From Euphorbia lathyris (lineage: Eukaryota > Streptophyta > Magnoliopsida > Malpighiales > Euphorbiaceae): DNA of 64,000 nucleotides. The position numbers and the translations under genes were made by a program. Under the pieces are notes generated by a model. That model was not told the DNA's origin. It did no database searches and saw only the letters and a list, made by a program, of their open reading frames with translations. The stretch is taken from positions 40,333,501-40,397,500 of the forward strand of contig NC_088918.1 of NCBI RefSeq assembly GCF_963576675.1, written 5' to 3'. Within the stretch, counting starts at the first letter, position 1. Each line of letters starts with the position of its first letter. This document shows positions 24,202 to 34,364 of this stretch, in pieces.

Positions 24202-24860
24202 AAGGCCATTTATGGTGCGGGAAGCTAATTTTCGTGAATTTTGGACCAAGAGTTGCTGTTGCCATCTTGATTCAATTACCTAGAAGTCAATGGGTTAAAA
24301 ACAGATAGAGCATTCTTTTTGTCTACTCTCAAATTTTCGTTGGTGTTGAACCTGGTAGATAACGAGGGTGTGTTGCATGGCATGAAGCTTTTGCTGCTGG
24401 CAGTAGTGTCTGTAAATCCATTGGCAGGGGTGTAGATTATTTAGGTGCTAATTTAGGAATACATTGGGAGTATTGTACGGTTTCCTGGATCCTGCTTGAC
24501 CCCTAAGTTCATCATAATATCATGGTGTGATGATGGTCAGGATCAGACTCCGTTTAAATGACAGACTCGTTTTGCATTGTTGATTGATTCATCTTTAGGT
24601 CATACTAATGTTGGAGAGTTGTGCAGAAAAGTTATAATTTTCTTTTACAATGCCATGTTCTTCTAATAGTTGTCTAGGGGCTTAGTTTTAGTTTCTCCCC
24701 CCTTGGTGGACTGTACCTTAAATGTGTTCTAATATATATGAGCTTTGCTTTTTCTCCTCAAGTTCCCTCAGATATTTATTTGTCTGCATTAATTCTTCCT
24801 TGAGCTTTATAAAGCATAGTATTTTGTGATCATATTGAAGGTACATAGTAGAGGGCAGAA
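24202..24860 (+). other. XPO1 3' untranslated region and short spacer
   Basis: No ORF of note. The first few hundred bases after the TAG at 24199-24201 are expected to be the XPO1 3' UTR. No single polyadenylation signal stands out. Confidence 0.5.
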
Positions 24861-25047
24861 GGCGAGCCTTGGTGCAACGGTAAACGTTGTTGTCGTGTGA
24901 CCGAGAGGTCACTGTTTTGAGTCTTAGAAGCGGCCTCTTGCCAAAAAAATTGGTAGGGGAGGGCTTGCTCCTAATACACCCTTGTGATGAGACCTTCCTC
25001 GGACCCTCACTTAGTGGGGACGCGAAGTGCACCGGGTCGTCCTTTAT
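24861..25047 (+). mobile_element. Au-like tRNA-derived SINE
   Basis: The sequence opens 'ggcgagccttggtgcaacggtaa', containing a pol III A box. It continues with 'gaggtcactgttttgagtctt' (a degenerate B box) and 'gcctcttgcc', and ends 'tgcaccgggtcgtccttt' with a short T-rich tail. This order and wording match the plant Au SINE family. The B box has lost the usual GGTTCGA core, so transcription is doubtful. A near repeat 'tattgaaggta' lies at about 24833 and 25044, but the upstream one is 17 bases away from the 5' end, so the target duplication is not secure. Confidence 0.88.
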
Positions 25048-25672
25048 TGAAGGTATAGCATCTTGATCTTTTCTCCACAAGTGCACTTGATAATGCTCTC
25101 TGCTACTCCAGTTGAACACAATCGTTGTTTTCTGAGAACTGAAAAATTGGGTTTATTGTTTAGTTGGAAATTTTTCTAAATGGAGGTATAAATCATTTTT
25201 CATTCCCAATTATATACTAACAATTAGAAAACTGGTATTAAATGGATTTATCTATAATTGCATGGATTAATATTGACAACTACACGTGATGTAGCTGTTC
25301 AATTGGGGAGTTTATTAGTACAATTAGATTTATGTCTCATTTGTAAATATTTCATTTTTAAGGGACTTCTACTCTTATTTTCTTCCAAACTCTGTTATAT
25401 TATTGTTCATATAATTAGTTTATAAGCATCATATAAGTACTTATTTTAAAGAGAGGTAAAAACCAACTAAATTGAATAAATAAAAGTAATAATCTTCAAC
25501 ATGTAACTTATGGAAAATGAAAAATCACAAAAATGCCTTTTTAAAGTCGAGTTAAGTCATTTTTGTTTTTATATAGTTATATTTATAGGCAAAAAACTCG
25601 TTTTATTTGTCATTAATAATGCTGCCAAAAAATCAAAATTTTTGGACTAATGCTTGTAAATATTGGGCAAAG
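25048..25672. other. Intergenic spacer
   Basis: AT-rich sequence with no ORF, repeat or RNA gene that can be supported. Confidence 0.5.
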
Positions 25673-26246
25673 TGATGAGGGCATCTCCAGTACGGGTCCA
25701 AACGAAGTTACTAATTGCTCCGAAGCCAGCGACGCGCCCTAAGCAAGCATAAGAATTGTTGAAACTTAACTGACACGCCGTGTTAAGTTGGTGACATGTC
25801 GTGTTGAGATCTCTAATGTTTCTGTTTGAAGTTTGGACATTTAACACAGTGTGCCAGTCTTGACCCACCGTGTCCAAATAGGTGACATGTCGTGTCACTT
25901 GACTTATTGGCCAATATGACCATTTTCTTTTGGCTGTTAATTTCTGATTTCATTTCTGTAATTATTGTTTTGCCATGATGGTTTAATTACCAACATGCCA
26001 CTTATTCTTTCTTTTTACCTTATTACTTTAGTGGGGCTAGATAGGTATATTCACATCTTTAGGGTGAGGTATTTAAGCCTTTCTTTTTGAAAGGAGAGTA
26101 ACTTTTTATCAATATGAATTTCTATTAGTCTTCATTGTTGAGAGCTTCTTAATCTTGGAATCTTCTTCCATTAAGTTAAGCTTGAAAAAATACTTCTCTT
26201 TGTGGGTTTAAGATCAAAACCCCCATTTTCGATTTTATCCACATCA
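25673..26246 (+). mobile_element. 5' LTR of a degenerate Ty3/gypsy (chromovirus-like) element
   Basis: The stretch starts TGATGAGGGCATC and ends CCACATCA, giving matched TGATG/CATCA ends and a length of 574 bp. It is followed at once by TTGGTATCAGAGCC (26248-26261), the primer binding site complementary to initiator Met tRNA. The right edge is therefore secure; the left edge is inferred from the matched ends. Confidence 0.75.
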
Positions 26247-27804
26247 GTTGGTATCAGAGCCGAGTCGTTTTCCTTCATGGAGACTTCTTTTGGGTAATGG
26301 TCCAAACATGTCCTCGAAACGAAGTTATGGGAACCAATGAACAAAGATTCGAAGCACTAGAAGCAAATATGAAGACAATGAATGAGAGGATTCAAGACAT
26401 AGAAGAAAAGCATGAAGCGGCTTGAGAGACTTACTCTATAGATTCGAACTAACCAAACACGACCCACCGGAGATCCTCACCGGAGGCAAGACGAACTTAA
26501 TCGGCCTCAACCCCAACCACAATCACCACCACCTATGAGGAATGCAATGCAACAACCAATGGGTCCTAGGGCTGAAGAGGTAAACATCCAAACCAAGTTA
26601 TTATTCGGAATGCCGATAGCGATAGTGACAGGGATGCCTTTGATGATTTTGAACCCCATAAGATTGCTAGAAACATGGGCATTCGTAATGATATTGATGT
26701 TGTGAATCATAGACGTATGAATGCTAGGAATATGAGTGTTGTGAATGATATGGATGTTGTTGGTCCTATGCATTTGAATGCTAGGAATGTGGATATTGTA
26801 AATGATATTGATGGAGGTGGGTATGGAGGAGGACATTATGGTGGGAGGGACCTATAAGTAGGGGATGAGAATTTGATAGTCGGATATGGAGGGGATTATG
26901 ATAGAGAAGATGTCTTCAAGCTAAAAATTGACCTACCGTCCTTTGGGGGTGAGCTAGGCATTGAAGGGTTCCTTGCTTGGCTCTTACAGGTAGAGCGATT
27001 CTTTGACTATGCGGGAATACCGGAGGGTAGAAAGGTCCGGTTGGTAGCCTACAGATTGAAAGGAGGGGCTTTAGTTTGGTGGGACCATATGAATGAGGAT
27101 CGGTGGAGAGGAGGAAAGGAGCCGATTAGGTCTTAGTTAAGGATGAAATCGATGTTGCGGGAGAGATTCTTGCCACCCGACTATGAGCAATACATCTACA
27201 ACTCATATTGGAACTGTTCGCAAGGGGCAAGGAATGTACACGAGTATACTTTGGAGTTCGACTCTCGACTAGGGCAAACTTATCGGAAATCGAGAGTCAA
27301 AAGACTTCAAGGTATCTTGAAGGCCTATGATACAACATCCAAGATAGGATCGGGACACAAATGGTGATTCTGGTTTAAGATGATAGGAACCTTTCTTTGA
27401 AGGTCGAGTCACAATTGAGTGTGAGATTGCGTGATGGTTACCGGAGGTTGGGAAGTGAGAGTGTATATGGAGGAAGAGAAGTGTCCAAAGGGGCTGACAA
27501 AGGCAATGGGGTTGCTAGTTCGAGTGACACCAAAGCCGTGAGTGGAGGGAAGTCACGTAGTGGGGATGTAAGGCCTTTTAGGGCAGCACCACCCCTTAGG
27601 GGAAACAACCCTTATGCAAAGCCAGCTCCGTTTAAGTGTTTCCGATGTAATGAACTGGGTCATAGCTCAAATGATGTCCCAAGAGGAGTGCTAATGTTAT
27701 GGAACAGTATGACGATGACTATAAAGATGAAGATGGTCTATATTGTGAGCCGATTGATGATGAAGAAGATGGAGATTATGATGGTGACCGTGTTGTACAT
27801 GTAG
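26247..27804 (+). pseudogene. Ty3/gypsy gag, degenerate
   Basis: After the primer site the frame is broken by stops and shifts. The gag core is plain at 26873-27367: 'KIDLPSFGG', 'FLAWLLQVERFFDYAGIP', 'LVAYRLKGGALVWWD' and 'LRERFLPPDYEQY' are hallmarks of the plant gypsy capsid domain. A TAG at about 27136 interrupts it. Farther on, 27397-27804 ends in a damaged zinc knuckle: CFRCNELGHSSNDVP keeps C-x2-C-x4-H but lacks the last Cys. The Asn/Met/Val-rich stretch before the core (26675-26857) is repetitive. The product would have packaged RNA in virus-like particles; this copy cannot. Confidence 0.85.
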
Positions 27805-27859
27805 TGAGGAGGTTGTTGATTTCTAGTATGGGGGATGAAGACCAAAGACACCAATTATT

Positions 27860-28790
27860 CCATACTTGTTGACTTGTACAAGGAATGAAGTGTAATGTCA
27901 TCATTGACAGTGGTAACTAAAAGAACATCATTAGTGATGCAGCGGCTAAGAAGTTCAGGTTGATTATTTAGGCACATCCTAATCCCTATAGTGTGGGATA
28001 GATTAAGAACGTTGGGGAGATGAAAGTAACCCAAAGGTGTCGTGTGCCTATTGAAATCGGGGAGTATCGGGATGAGGTCTATTGTGATGTAGTGGAGATG
28101 AATGCTTGCCACCTACTTTTGGGATGCCCTTGACAATTTGACCGAGATGCAACTCATGCGGGACGGAGAAACACCTATAGGTTTGTGAAGGACGGGATTC
28201 AGTATGTGCTTACCTCGATTGTAGGAGAGCCTAAGGCTAAAAGGAAGGCTACACTAATCGTTTTCCCTACTCACAAGTCGTTCATCAATGAGTGTGAGGA
28301 GAGCCAAATGGTTTATGTAGTGATGGTAAAGGCTAGTGGACCACGGATGGTTTAGGAAGTGAAGAAGGAGAAGTTCCGGAAAATGTGGGAAGGTTGCTTA
28401 ATGAATTTCGTGGTGTCATTTCGGAGGAGTTGGCTCACGGATTGCCACCCCTAAGGGACATTCAACACCACATTGATTTAGTTCCGGGAGCTAGCTTGCC
28501 TAGTCTCCCCCACTGGCGAATGAGCCCATAGGAGAGTGAGATTATGAAGGAGAAAGTTGAGGAGTTGGTGAAGATGGGATACGTAAGAGAGAGTATGAGC
28601 CCATGTGCGGTTCCGACTTTACTAACACCTAAAAAAGACAGGTCGTGGAGGATGTGTGTAGATAGCCGAGCCATCAACAAGATCACCATCTGGTATAATT
28701 TCCCCATCCCTCGACATGATGATATGTTAGATCAATTGAATGGCTCCAAAGTGTTTTCCAAGATTGACTTAAGGAGCTGTGTGGAGCTCA
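27860..28790 (+). pseudogene. Ty3/gypsy protease and start of reverse transcriptase, truncated
   Basis: 'IIDSGN' at about 27900-27917 is the aspartic protease active-site region with the usual Thr replaced by Asn or lost, followed by a TAA. Then comes 'LLLGCP' and 'QFDRDATHAGR', the chromovirus-type protease to RT linker. The RT begins at about 28440 with '[20 protein letters not shown]' and goes on through '[19 protein letters not shown]', '[14 protein letters not shown]' and 'FSKIDLRS'. It then stops abruptly near 28780, before the YxDD catalytic box. The remainder of RT, RNase H and the native integrase are absent. Confidence 0.85.
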
Positions 28791-29700
28791 TGAAGGAAGG
28801 GATGGATTAGCCAAAAAAGCACAGCTACAAGGTTTCTACTCACTAAAAATGGCCAAAGATGCATCTGAGTTTGTGCATAAGTGTTCGGTTTGCCAACATT
28901 TTGCACATATTGTCCAATCTCCAGCTGCAGCTATGAGAGTAATCCAGTTGGCTTGGCCATTTGCAACATGGGGGTATTAATATTATAGGAGGTTTTCTAA
29001 CAGCTAAAGGTCAGAAGAAATTCCTCATCGTAGCTGTTGACCATTTTTCCAAATGGGTAGAAACCAAAGCAGTTTGATTGTAATGCATTTCGGTCGTATT
29101 GTGAGAAGTTGCGCATCAAGCTTCGGTTTACTTTAGTTGCTCACCCACAAACTAATGGGATGAATGAAATCACAAACCGGATGATAGTCCATGGCTTAAA
29201 AAAGAGATTAGGAAAAGCAAAAGGCTTTTGGATGGATCAGATTCAACATGTCTTATGGGCGCATAAGACCACTCCAAGGGCAGCCAGAGGAGAAACACCT
29301 TTTTATCTAATATATGGGGCTAAAGCTTTTGTTCTAGTTGAGATTGAGGTACCTAGTCCAAGAGCAACTTATTATTCAATGGATGGAAACTAATAGGGCA
29401 TGCTTCAAAACTGGAATTTTTGGAAGAGTGAAGAGTGCTGGCTTCAATAAAAATGGCTGCATACAAGCAAAGAATTAAGGCTACTCATGGTAAACGAGAT
29501 CGACCTTGTCAATTCTTTCAAAGGGACTTGGTACTAAGAAATGTCGAAGCTTCTCAATCTAGAGAAGACAAATGAAAGCTTGGTCGAAATTGGGAAGATC
29601 CTTTCCAAGTGGATAAATGTGTTGGCACACATACATATCGACTTCGGGAACTGACTGGTAGATCAATTCTCTGAACATGGAACGCAACTTAGTGGTGAAA
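28785..29700 (+). pseudogene. Tat-lineage Ty3/gypsy integrase, degenerate
   Basis: Fragments in several frames give an H2C2-type finger ('FVHKCSVCQHFAH', about 28870-28910) and the integrase core start ('FLTAKGQKKFLIVAVDHFSKWVE', about 28994-29062; quoted in part). The frame 29109-29393 carries 'LVAHPQTNGMNEITNRMI' and 'LWAHKTTPRAARGETPF', the catalytic-core end typical of Tat/Retand elements. The C-terminus ('RNVEASQSRED', 'TYRLREL') follows to about 29690. The first Asp of the DDE triad is kept in 'VAVDHFSKW'. The lineage differs from the gag/RT upstream, so the two halves come from different elements. Confidence 0.82.
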
Positions 29701-30040
29701 GTTTTATCAATAAACCTACCTTTCGGTAGTATGTAATTTTTCATTCTGATAAACCTACGTTCGGTAGTCAGACTTCTTTGTAAGTCCTGCCTTTCAAGTA
29801 TAGTTCCTTTATTTCAACATCTTACTTAGACTCCTTTTTTTTATTATATTAAAGACTAATCTTATTTATGCTACAAAGATCTAGTCACAGTAATTAAGTC
29901 AAAACATTCTAAAAAAAGATACTGAATTTTATCTAGACATTCACACAACAGAATAAACAAGTGAAATTTTATATAAATGAAATACTTGTACATTCGCTAA
30001 TTAAACGATAAAATTACAATAAACAAGAACCTAAAAGGGG
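29701..30040. other. Spacer between Tat-like integrase and antisense ORF
   Basis: AT-rich, no ORF. A 'aaacctacctttcggtagt' phrase occurs twice, near 29711 and 29752, as a short direct repeat. Confidence 0.4.
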
Positions 30041-32895
30041 TCAAAAAATTCTCCTGCGATCAGAGCTTCGGGGATGTCTTCAGAATCTTTGGGTGACAAA
30101 AGCTTCCCCCAAAAATCAAAGTATGCATTCAGATAGATTCGCCTTAAAGTTCGAAGAAACACAACCCAATTTAAGCGACACTTAATTCCTATTGTTTTGG
30201 CTTCTTTAGTAACCTGGCTAGAGTTGAGTGCATCTTTTCCTTTAGATCCTCCATTGTTTGTGCAAAGGTACCTTCAGCAACAAACTTCTTAGATTCTAAG
30301 GCTTCAACCTTTTACGCAAAACAATGTTGGAACTTTGTGCTAGCATCAATCCTTTGTTGGCCAGTTCAGCTTTATCCTTCTCTTGGGTAGCTTCAGATTT
30401 TGATGCAGCTAAGACAATTTCCATTTCACTACTCTTCTCTTTCAGAGTATAGATATCGACCCGAAACTTGTTTCTAGCTCTCAAATAGTTATTTACATTT
30501 TTGGTTACCAGGCTGTGATCAGCCTGTAATATCTGCAGATTTTAAAAGTGGTTTCAGATAATCTCATGTTTGTCATGGATTACTTGCTCCAAATCCATGA
30601 CACCTTTCGCTTACTGCAGAGCAAGTTTTTCTTGACGTTTTGCTTCGGCCTCTGTAACGGGGGCAACTTCAACTTCGTTCTTTGCTTCAGCCAGTTTGTT
30701 TCTTACTTTGTCCAACCCTTTCAGAGTTTCGGCATTGCTAGAAGTTTGACAGACCATTTCTTCTTGCTGTTTATGGTATTTACGACAAAATTCTGATATT
30801 GCTCAACCAATAATGTCGTGGCGGACAAATCCTAAAAACAAGAAAGTATGAGCAAAATTTGAAGAATAAATAAGTAAAGTAAGTGAAAGATGGAGAACAT
30901 ATGACAAATTTGCGCTCCAGGGTTTCTCGACCAGTTGTGTATGCAAATAAATGTTCGAAGAATTTGGCATCATTGATAGATGGGCAATGTCTTCAGTGAT
31001 GTCGGGGATACACAAAGATAAGCGTTCCCTGAAAAACTTTATGCCATAACTGCAAAACTGAAGGCACGAAGGATTAAAAAGTGTTAAAAGAAAGGATAAA
31101 TTGTGTGAAAGCAAATCATTTATACCTCCGGGCGATCATATTTCGCGAAGGTATCAAGCATCTGCAAGCTCACTTCATTTGTGACTTTGTTAACGGTCTT
31201 TGAGTTTACTCCAGGAGGAATGGAGTACTTTTGGCTTGTTTTTCTTCGAGCTCTATCTTCTTTGTAACCTTTGAATTTCTTTGTTACAGGTTCTTCTAAT
31301 TCCATCACTTCGATCTCGTCAGGTCTAGGACATTTTTCTGCAAAATGAGAACCTCCGGCTTAGAGGATTTGGGTCCTTCTTAGACGATGGTTATAAATTA
31401 CTAATTTTTCTATGCTCATCTCTTCTATTCACATCATTTCTTTGGTGTCAGACACATGCGAATCAGAATAAGAAGAGGCACTTTGTACGCCAGAAAGCTT
31501 TCTTGTTCGTCTGGCTTTGAGGTTAGTTTGTGCATGCCCTTTTGAGCTTTCACCTTGATCCTTAGGCAATGTTTGAATAGTTTGGACAACTTCCGAAGAA
31601 GAGGGTACAGAAAAATATTTGTATGTTTTCTATTGCTTCTTCATCATGGAAATTCAGGGTATCACCAAATTTCAGAGGAGAAGGAGGCATTTCTTTGTTG
31701 GAGAGCACTACACCATTTAGTGGAGTTGAAGAGGTGAATGGAAGAGTTTTGGCATCTTCGATAGGAACCAATGGAGGAGGTTTTGAGGCAACATTAGCGA
31801 TGGAAGAGACTTCGATAGTGAGATTCTCAAAGTTCGGTTGAGCCTCTGGAGTTTGGGTAAGTTGAATTTTGGCAGAAGCATTTGTCTCTTCGACCACACC
31901 TTGGCCAACTGAATGGTTTATCGTTGCCTGTGCTGCTGCCTATTCGGCCTGAAACTTTTTAAAGTGAGCTACGATTTGATCACGAAGAGTAGGTATTGAT
32001 CAGAATCACCTCCATCAAAGAAAAGAAAAAATAAATAAATTATAAGAATGAAAAGAAAGTCACCTTCTACAACGACAAATTGTTTAGATCCTGGATACAT
32101 GATTCCTTTGGTTGTGCTAAAAATCCCCGGTGTATTTCCTAGTTCGGATCGCTTCTATCATATTTTGATACTTCCAGTGAAGTGTGTACGCACTAATCCT
32201 TTCGGGCTCCCACTTCTTCTTCGGGGCTCATCACTCTTTCACGTTTCCATGAGGACTTCAAGGTAGGAGTTTTTTTCCATTTTGTGGCAAAAGGAAATCC
32301 TCGAACGTAAGGGTTGTTCGGATTAACTCCATTTAGTTCTACCTAGAACCACTTCGGTTTAAGGTCTTTGACGATTTGAACTTTCTCATGCAAGAAGGGT
32401 GATCTTTAGGAGGAAAGCATCCAATAAACCATGTCCTCACTTGACTTCTTTGTGGGACGCTAGAAGCTCCGATATAATGGTCCAGCCAATTCGATGTTTA
32501 GATCATCACAAACTTTGTTGAAACTAAGAAATTCCAACCACGCATTTGGAGTAATCTGATAGGGGCACATGGCGAACTCATTCACAACAGCCACTACGCA
32601 TTTGGATAGAGGAAATCCCATCTCCTAATCTAAATATTGAGTAAAAATGCCTAGTTTTGTTGAGGAGGGGGGAAGAGGAGCCTTCTTATTACTTTGAGGG
32701 AGAGAAATGGTCATTCTCCGAAGCTAAGCATGCTCCTCCTTAATTAATCTGAGGCGTGTATCAGTCAGGGTTGATGGTTGATCAGGAACCCTATGATTCA
32801 TTTTACGAGGTTTCAAAACTTTCTCGGCATTAGCAGATTTGATTGGAGAGTTTTCTTTTGACCAGTTTTTGAAGGTTTGGGAGCCATTTAAATAA
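30040..32895 (-). pseudogene. Antisense extra ORF (aORF) of the Tat-like element, decayed
   Basis: Minus-strand coding pieces, broken by stops, run opposite to pol. From the 5' side they include a segment near 32630-32270 ('VVNEFAMCPYQITPNAWLEF', 'FNKVCDDLN', 'NPYVRGFPFATKWKK') and the frames 31897-31562 and 31308-31120 ('KRRG'-like basic, 'YSIPPGVNSKT'). A Lys/Glu-rich coiled-coil piece lies at 30484-30296. The first segment resembles the 'putative gypsy type transposon' domain. Elements of the Tat lineage are known to carry an extra ORF between pol and the 3' LTR, in some (such as maize Grande) in antisense. The match is by eye, and the function of such ORFs is unknown. Confidence 0.6.
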
Positions 32896-33185
32896 ACAAA
32901 ACAGAGGAATAAAGGGAGAAAGGAGGAACAAAAGAATTTAGAAGTTTGTAAAAGCTGAATTCACAAGAGTAGGAAGAAGAAGTTGAGAAATGCCTTTCTT
33001 TGGAATTTATAGTAGAAGAAAGATGACGAAACGTCTTCTGTCCTTTGTGATTCCTAGGGTAATCAAAGAGCTCCTTAATGATGAATTTTAACGTGTGACG
33101 ATTAAGGTGATGCCGCTAATGTCATGCGAGCTTAAAAAGTATTATGTTCATCGAAGAAGAAGCCCTAAAGGACTTTCTAGTGTCT

Positions 33186-33649
33186 TGTTGGGGACATCTA
33201 ATACAGTGATAAATAAATGGGCCAAAAACACTTAAGCGACAACTTAAGGCCTGAATCCAGCATTTGGGCCTAAGTTGATCAGGCCCACAAAGAATTAAAA
33301 GTGAAAAGACTTAGCAACGAAGGAAGCTTCTTTGGGATCTGCCTAAGTGGACACGTAGACCAATAACTGTTCTGGATCCTAAAAGCATGCTTCCAGCTCC
33401 CTCTTAATGCAGAACAAGAGGGAATGTAGCGTCCGAACGCAATAGGGAGCTGTCACGTGTAAAGATACACAAACTTTGTGTAAGTAACTAATCTGCCTAT
33501 AAATAACTTGGGAATCAGAGCCACAAGTACATAATTCCTAATATTATCTCTCCTATTTGATTGCTTTCAAGTTTATTTCGTACTTCCTCAAGTACCATTT
33601 TAACTTAGACATTGGACAGAGTTTGTCAGAATTCCGACCCCATTTCTCA
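33186..33649 (+). mobile_element. Probable 3' LTR of the Tat-like element
   Basis: It begins TGTTGGGGACATC after the antisense ORF and has a TATA-like 'tataaataa' (about 33497) with a downstream leader-like stretch. It ends plausibly at 'catttctca' (33649). The left edge is supported by the TGTTGG start common to Tat LTRs. The right edge is uncertain because no second LTR is available for comparison. Confidence 0.5.
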
Positions 33650-34364
33650 TAGGTAAACATTCCTAAAATATATTCCAATCGAAAGAATAATCCTCAAACC
33701 CTTGGGAATAAAATAAGATTTTTATTAATAAAGCATCTTATTTTAATAATAAAATCCTAATAAAAGACTAAAAAGTCAAAGAAAATACTAAATAAATACA
33801 AAATAATTATTTTCAAACTCAAAACTCATTTCCAGTTTCTTTAAAAGTGGATTTTTGGATTAAGTTTAGTATAAAAAACACTTTCAAAATGGATAAAAAA
33901 ATTTAGAAAAGACCCAAAAATAGTCACACAACTATGTTCTTTAGGAACCGACTTGAGCTGCTTCTATTCCTCTAAGAAAAGAGCCGTGGTGGATGTGTTC
34001 TTCGAGAACAGAGTCTCACGACTCCATTTTGGTGGAGATAATTTTAAAAAATCATATAAAATTGAAAATAAGTTATTGTAACCTCAAATCAACTCACAAA
34101 ATTCACAAATAAACTGAAATAATAAAAACTAAAATAAAAAGTCAGTTTGTTTCTCATAAATTACTATTGAAGCCTGCCTCTAATGCGATGTGAATCTAAT
34201 CCGCCAATCCTTCCTGACTCTAAAACATGGATCCAAATAAAGGTGAAAATGGATTAGGTTATTGATTATTAATTAATCAAAACCCTAATTTGAAAATAAA
34301 ACTTTGAAAAAACACAGAAAATACTACTTTCTCTTTCGCACTCTGAAAAATGTTTTCAAAAAGA
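33650..34364. other. AT-rich intergenic spacer
   Basis: No ORF or repeat can be supported. It may include further decayed retroelement sequence. Confidence 0.4.

Noticed and set aside
24865..24940. tRNA gene suggested by A-box and B-box-like sequence
   Set aside because: No cloverleaf or anticodon arm can be built. Order and 3' part match an Au SINE.
26675..26857. Asn/Met/Val repeat peptide as a separate gene
   Set aside because: Degenerate repetitive part upstream of gypsy gag with stops in all useful frames.
31120..31897. Independent host gene on the minus strand
   Set aside because: Frames are broken and the place between integrase and LTR fits the Tat antisense ORF.
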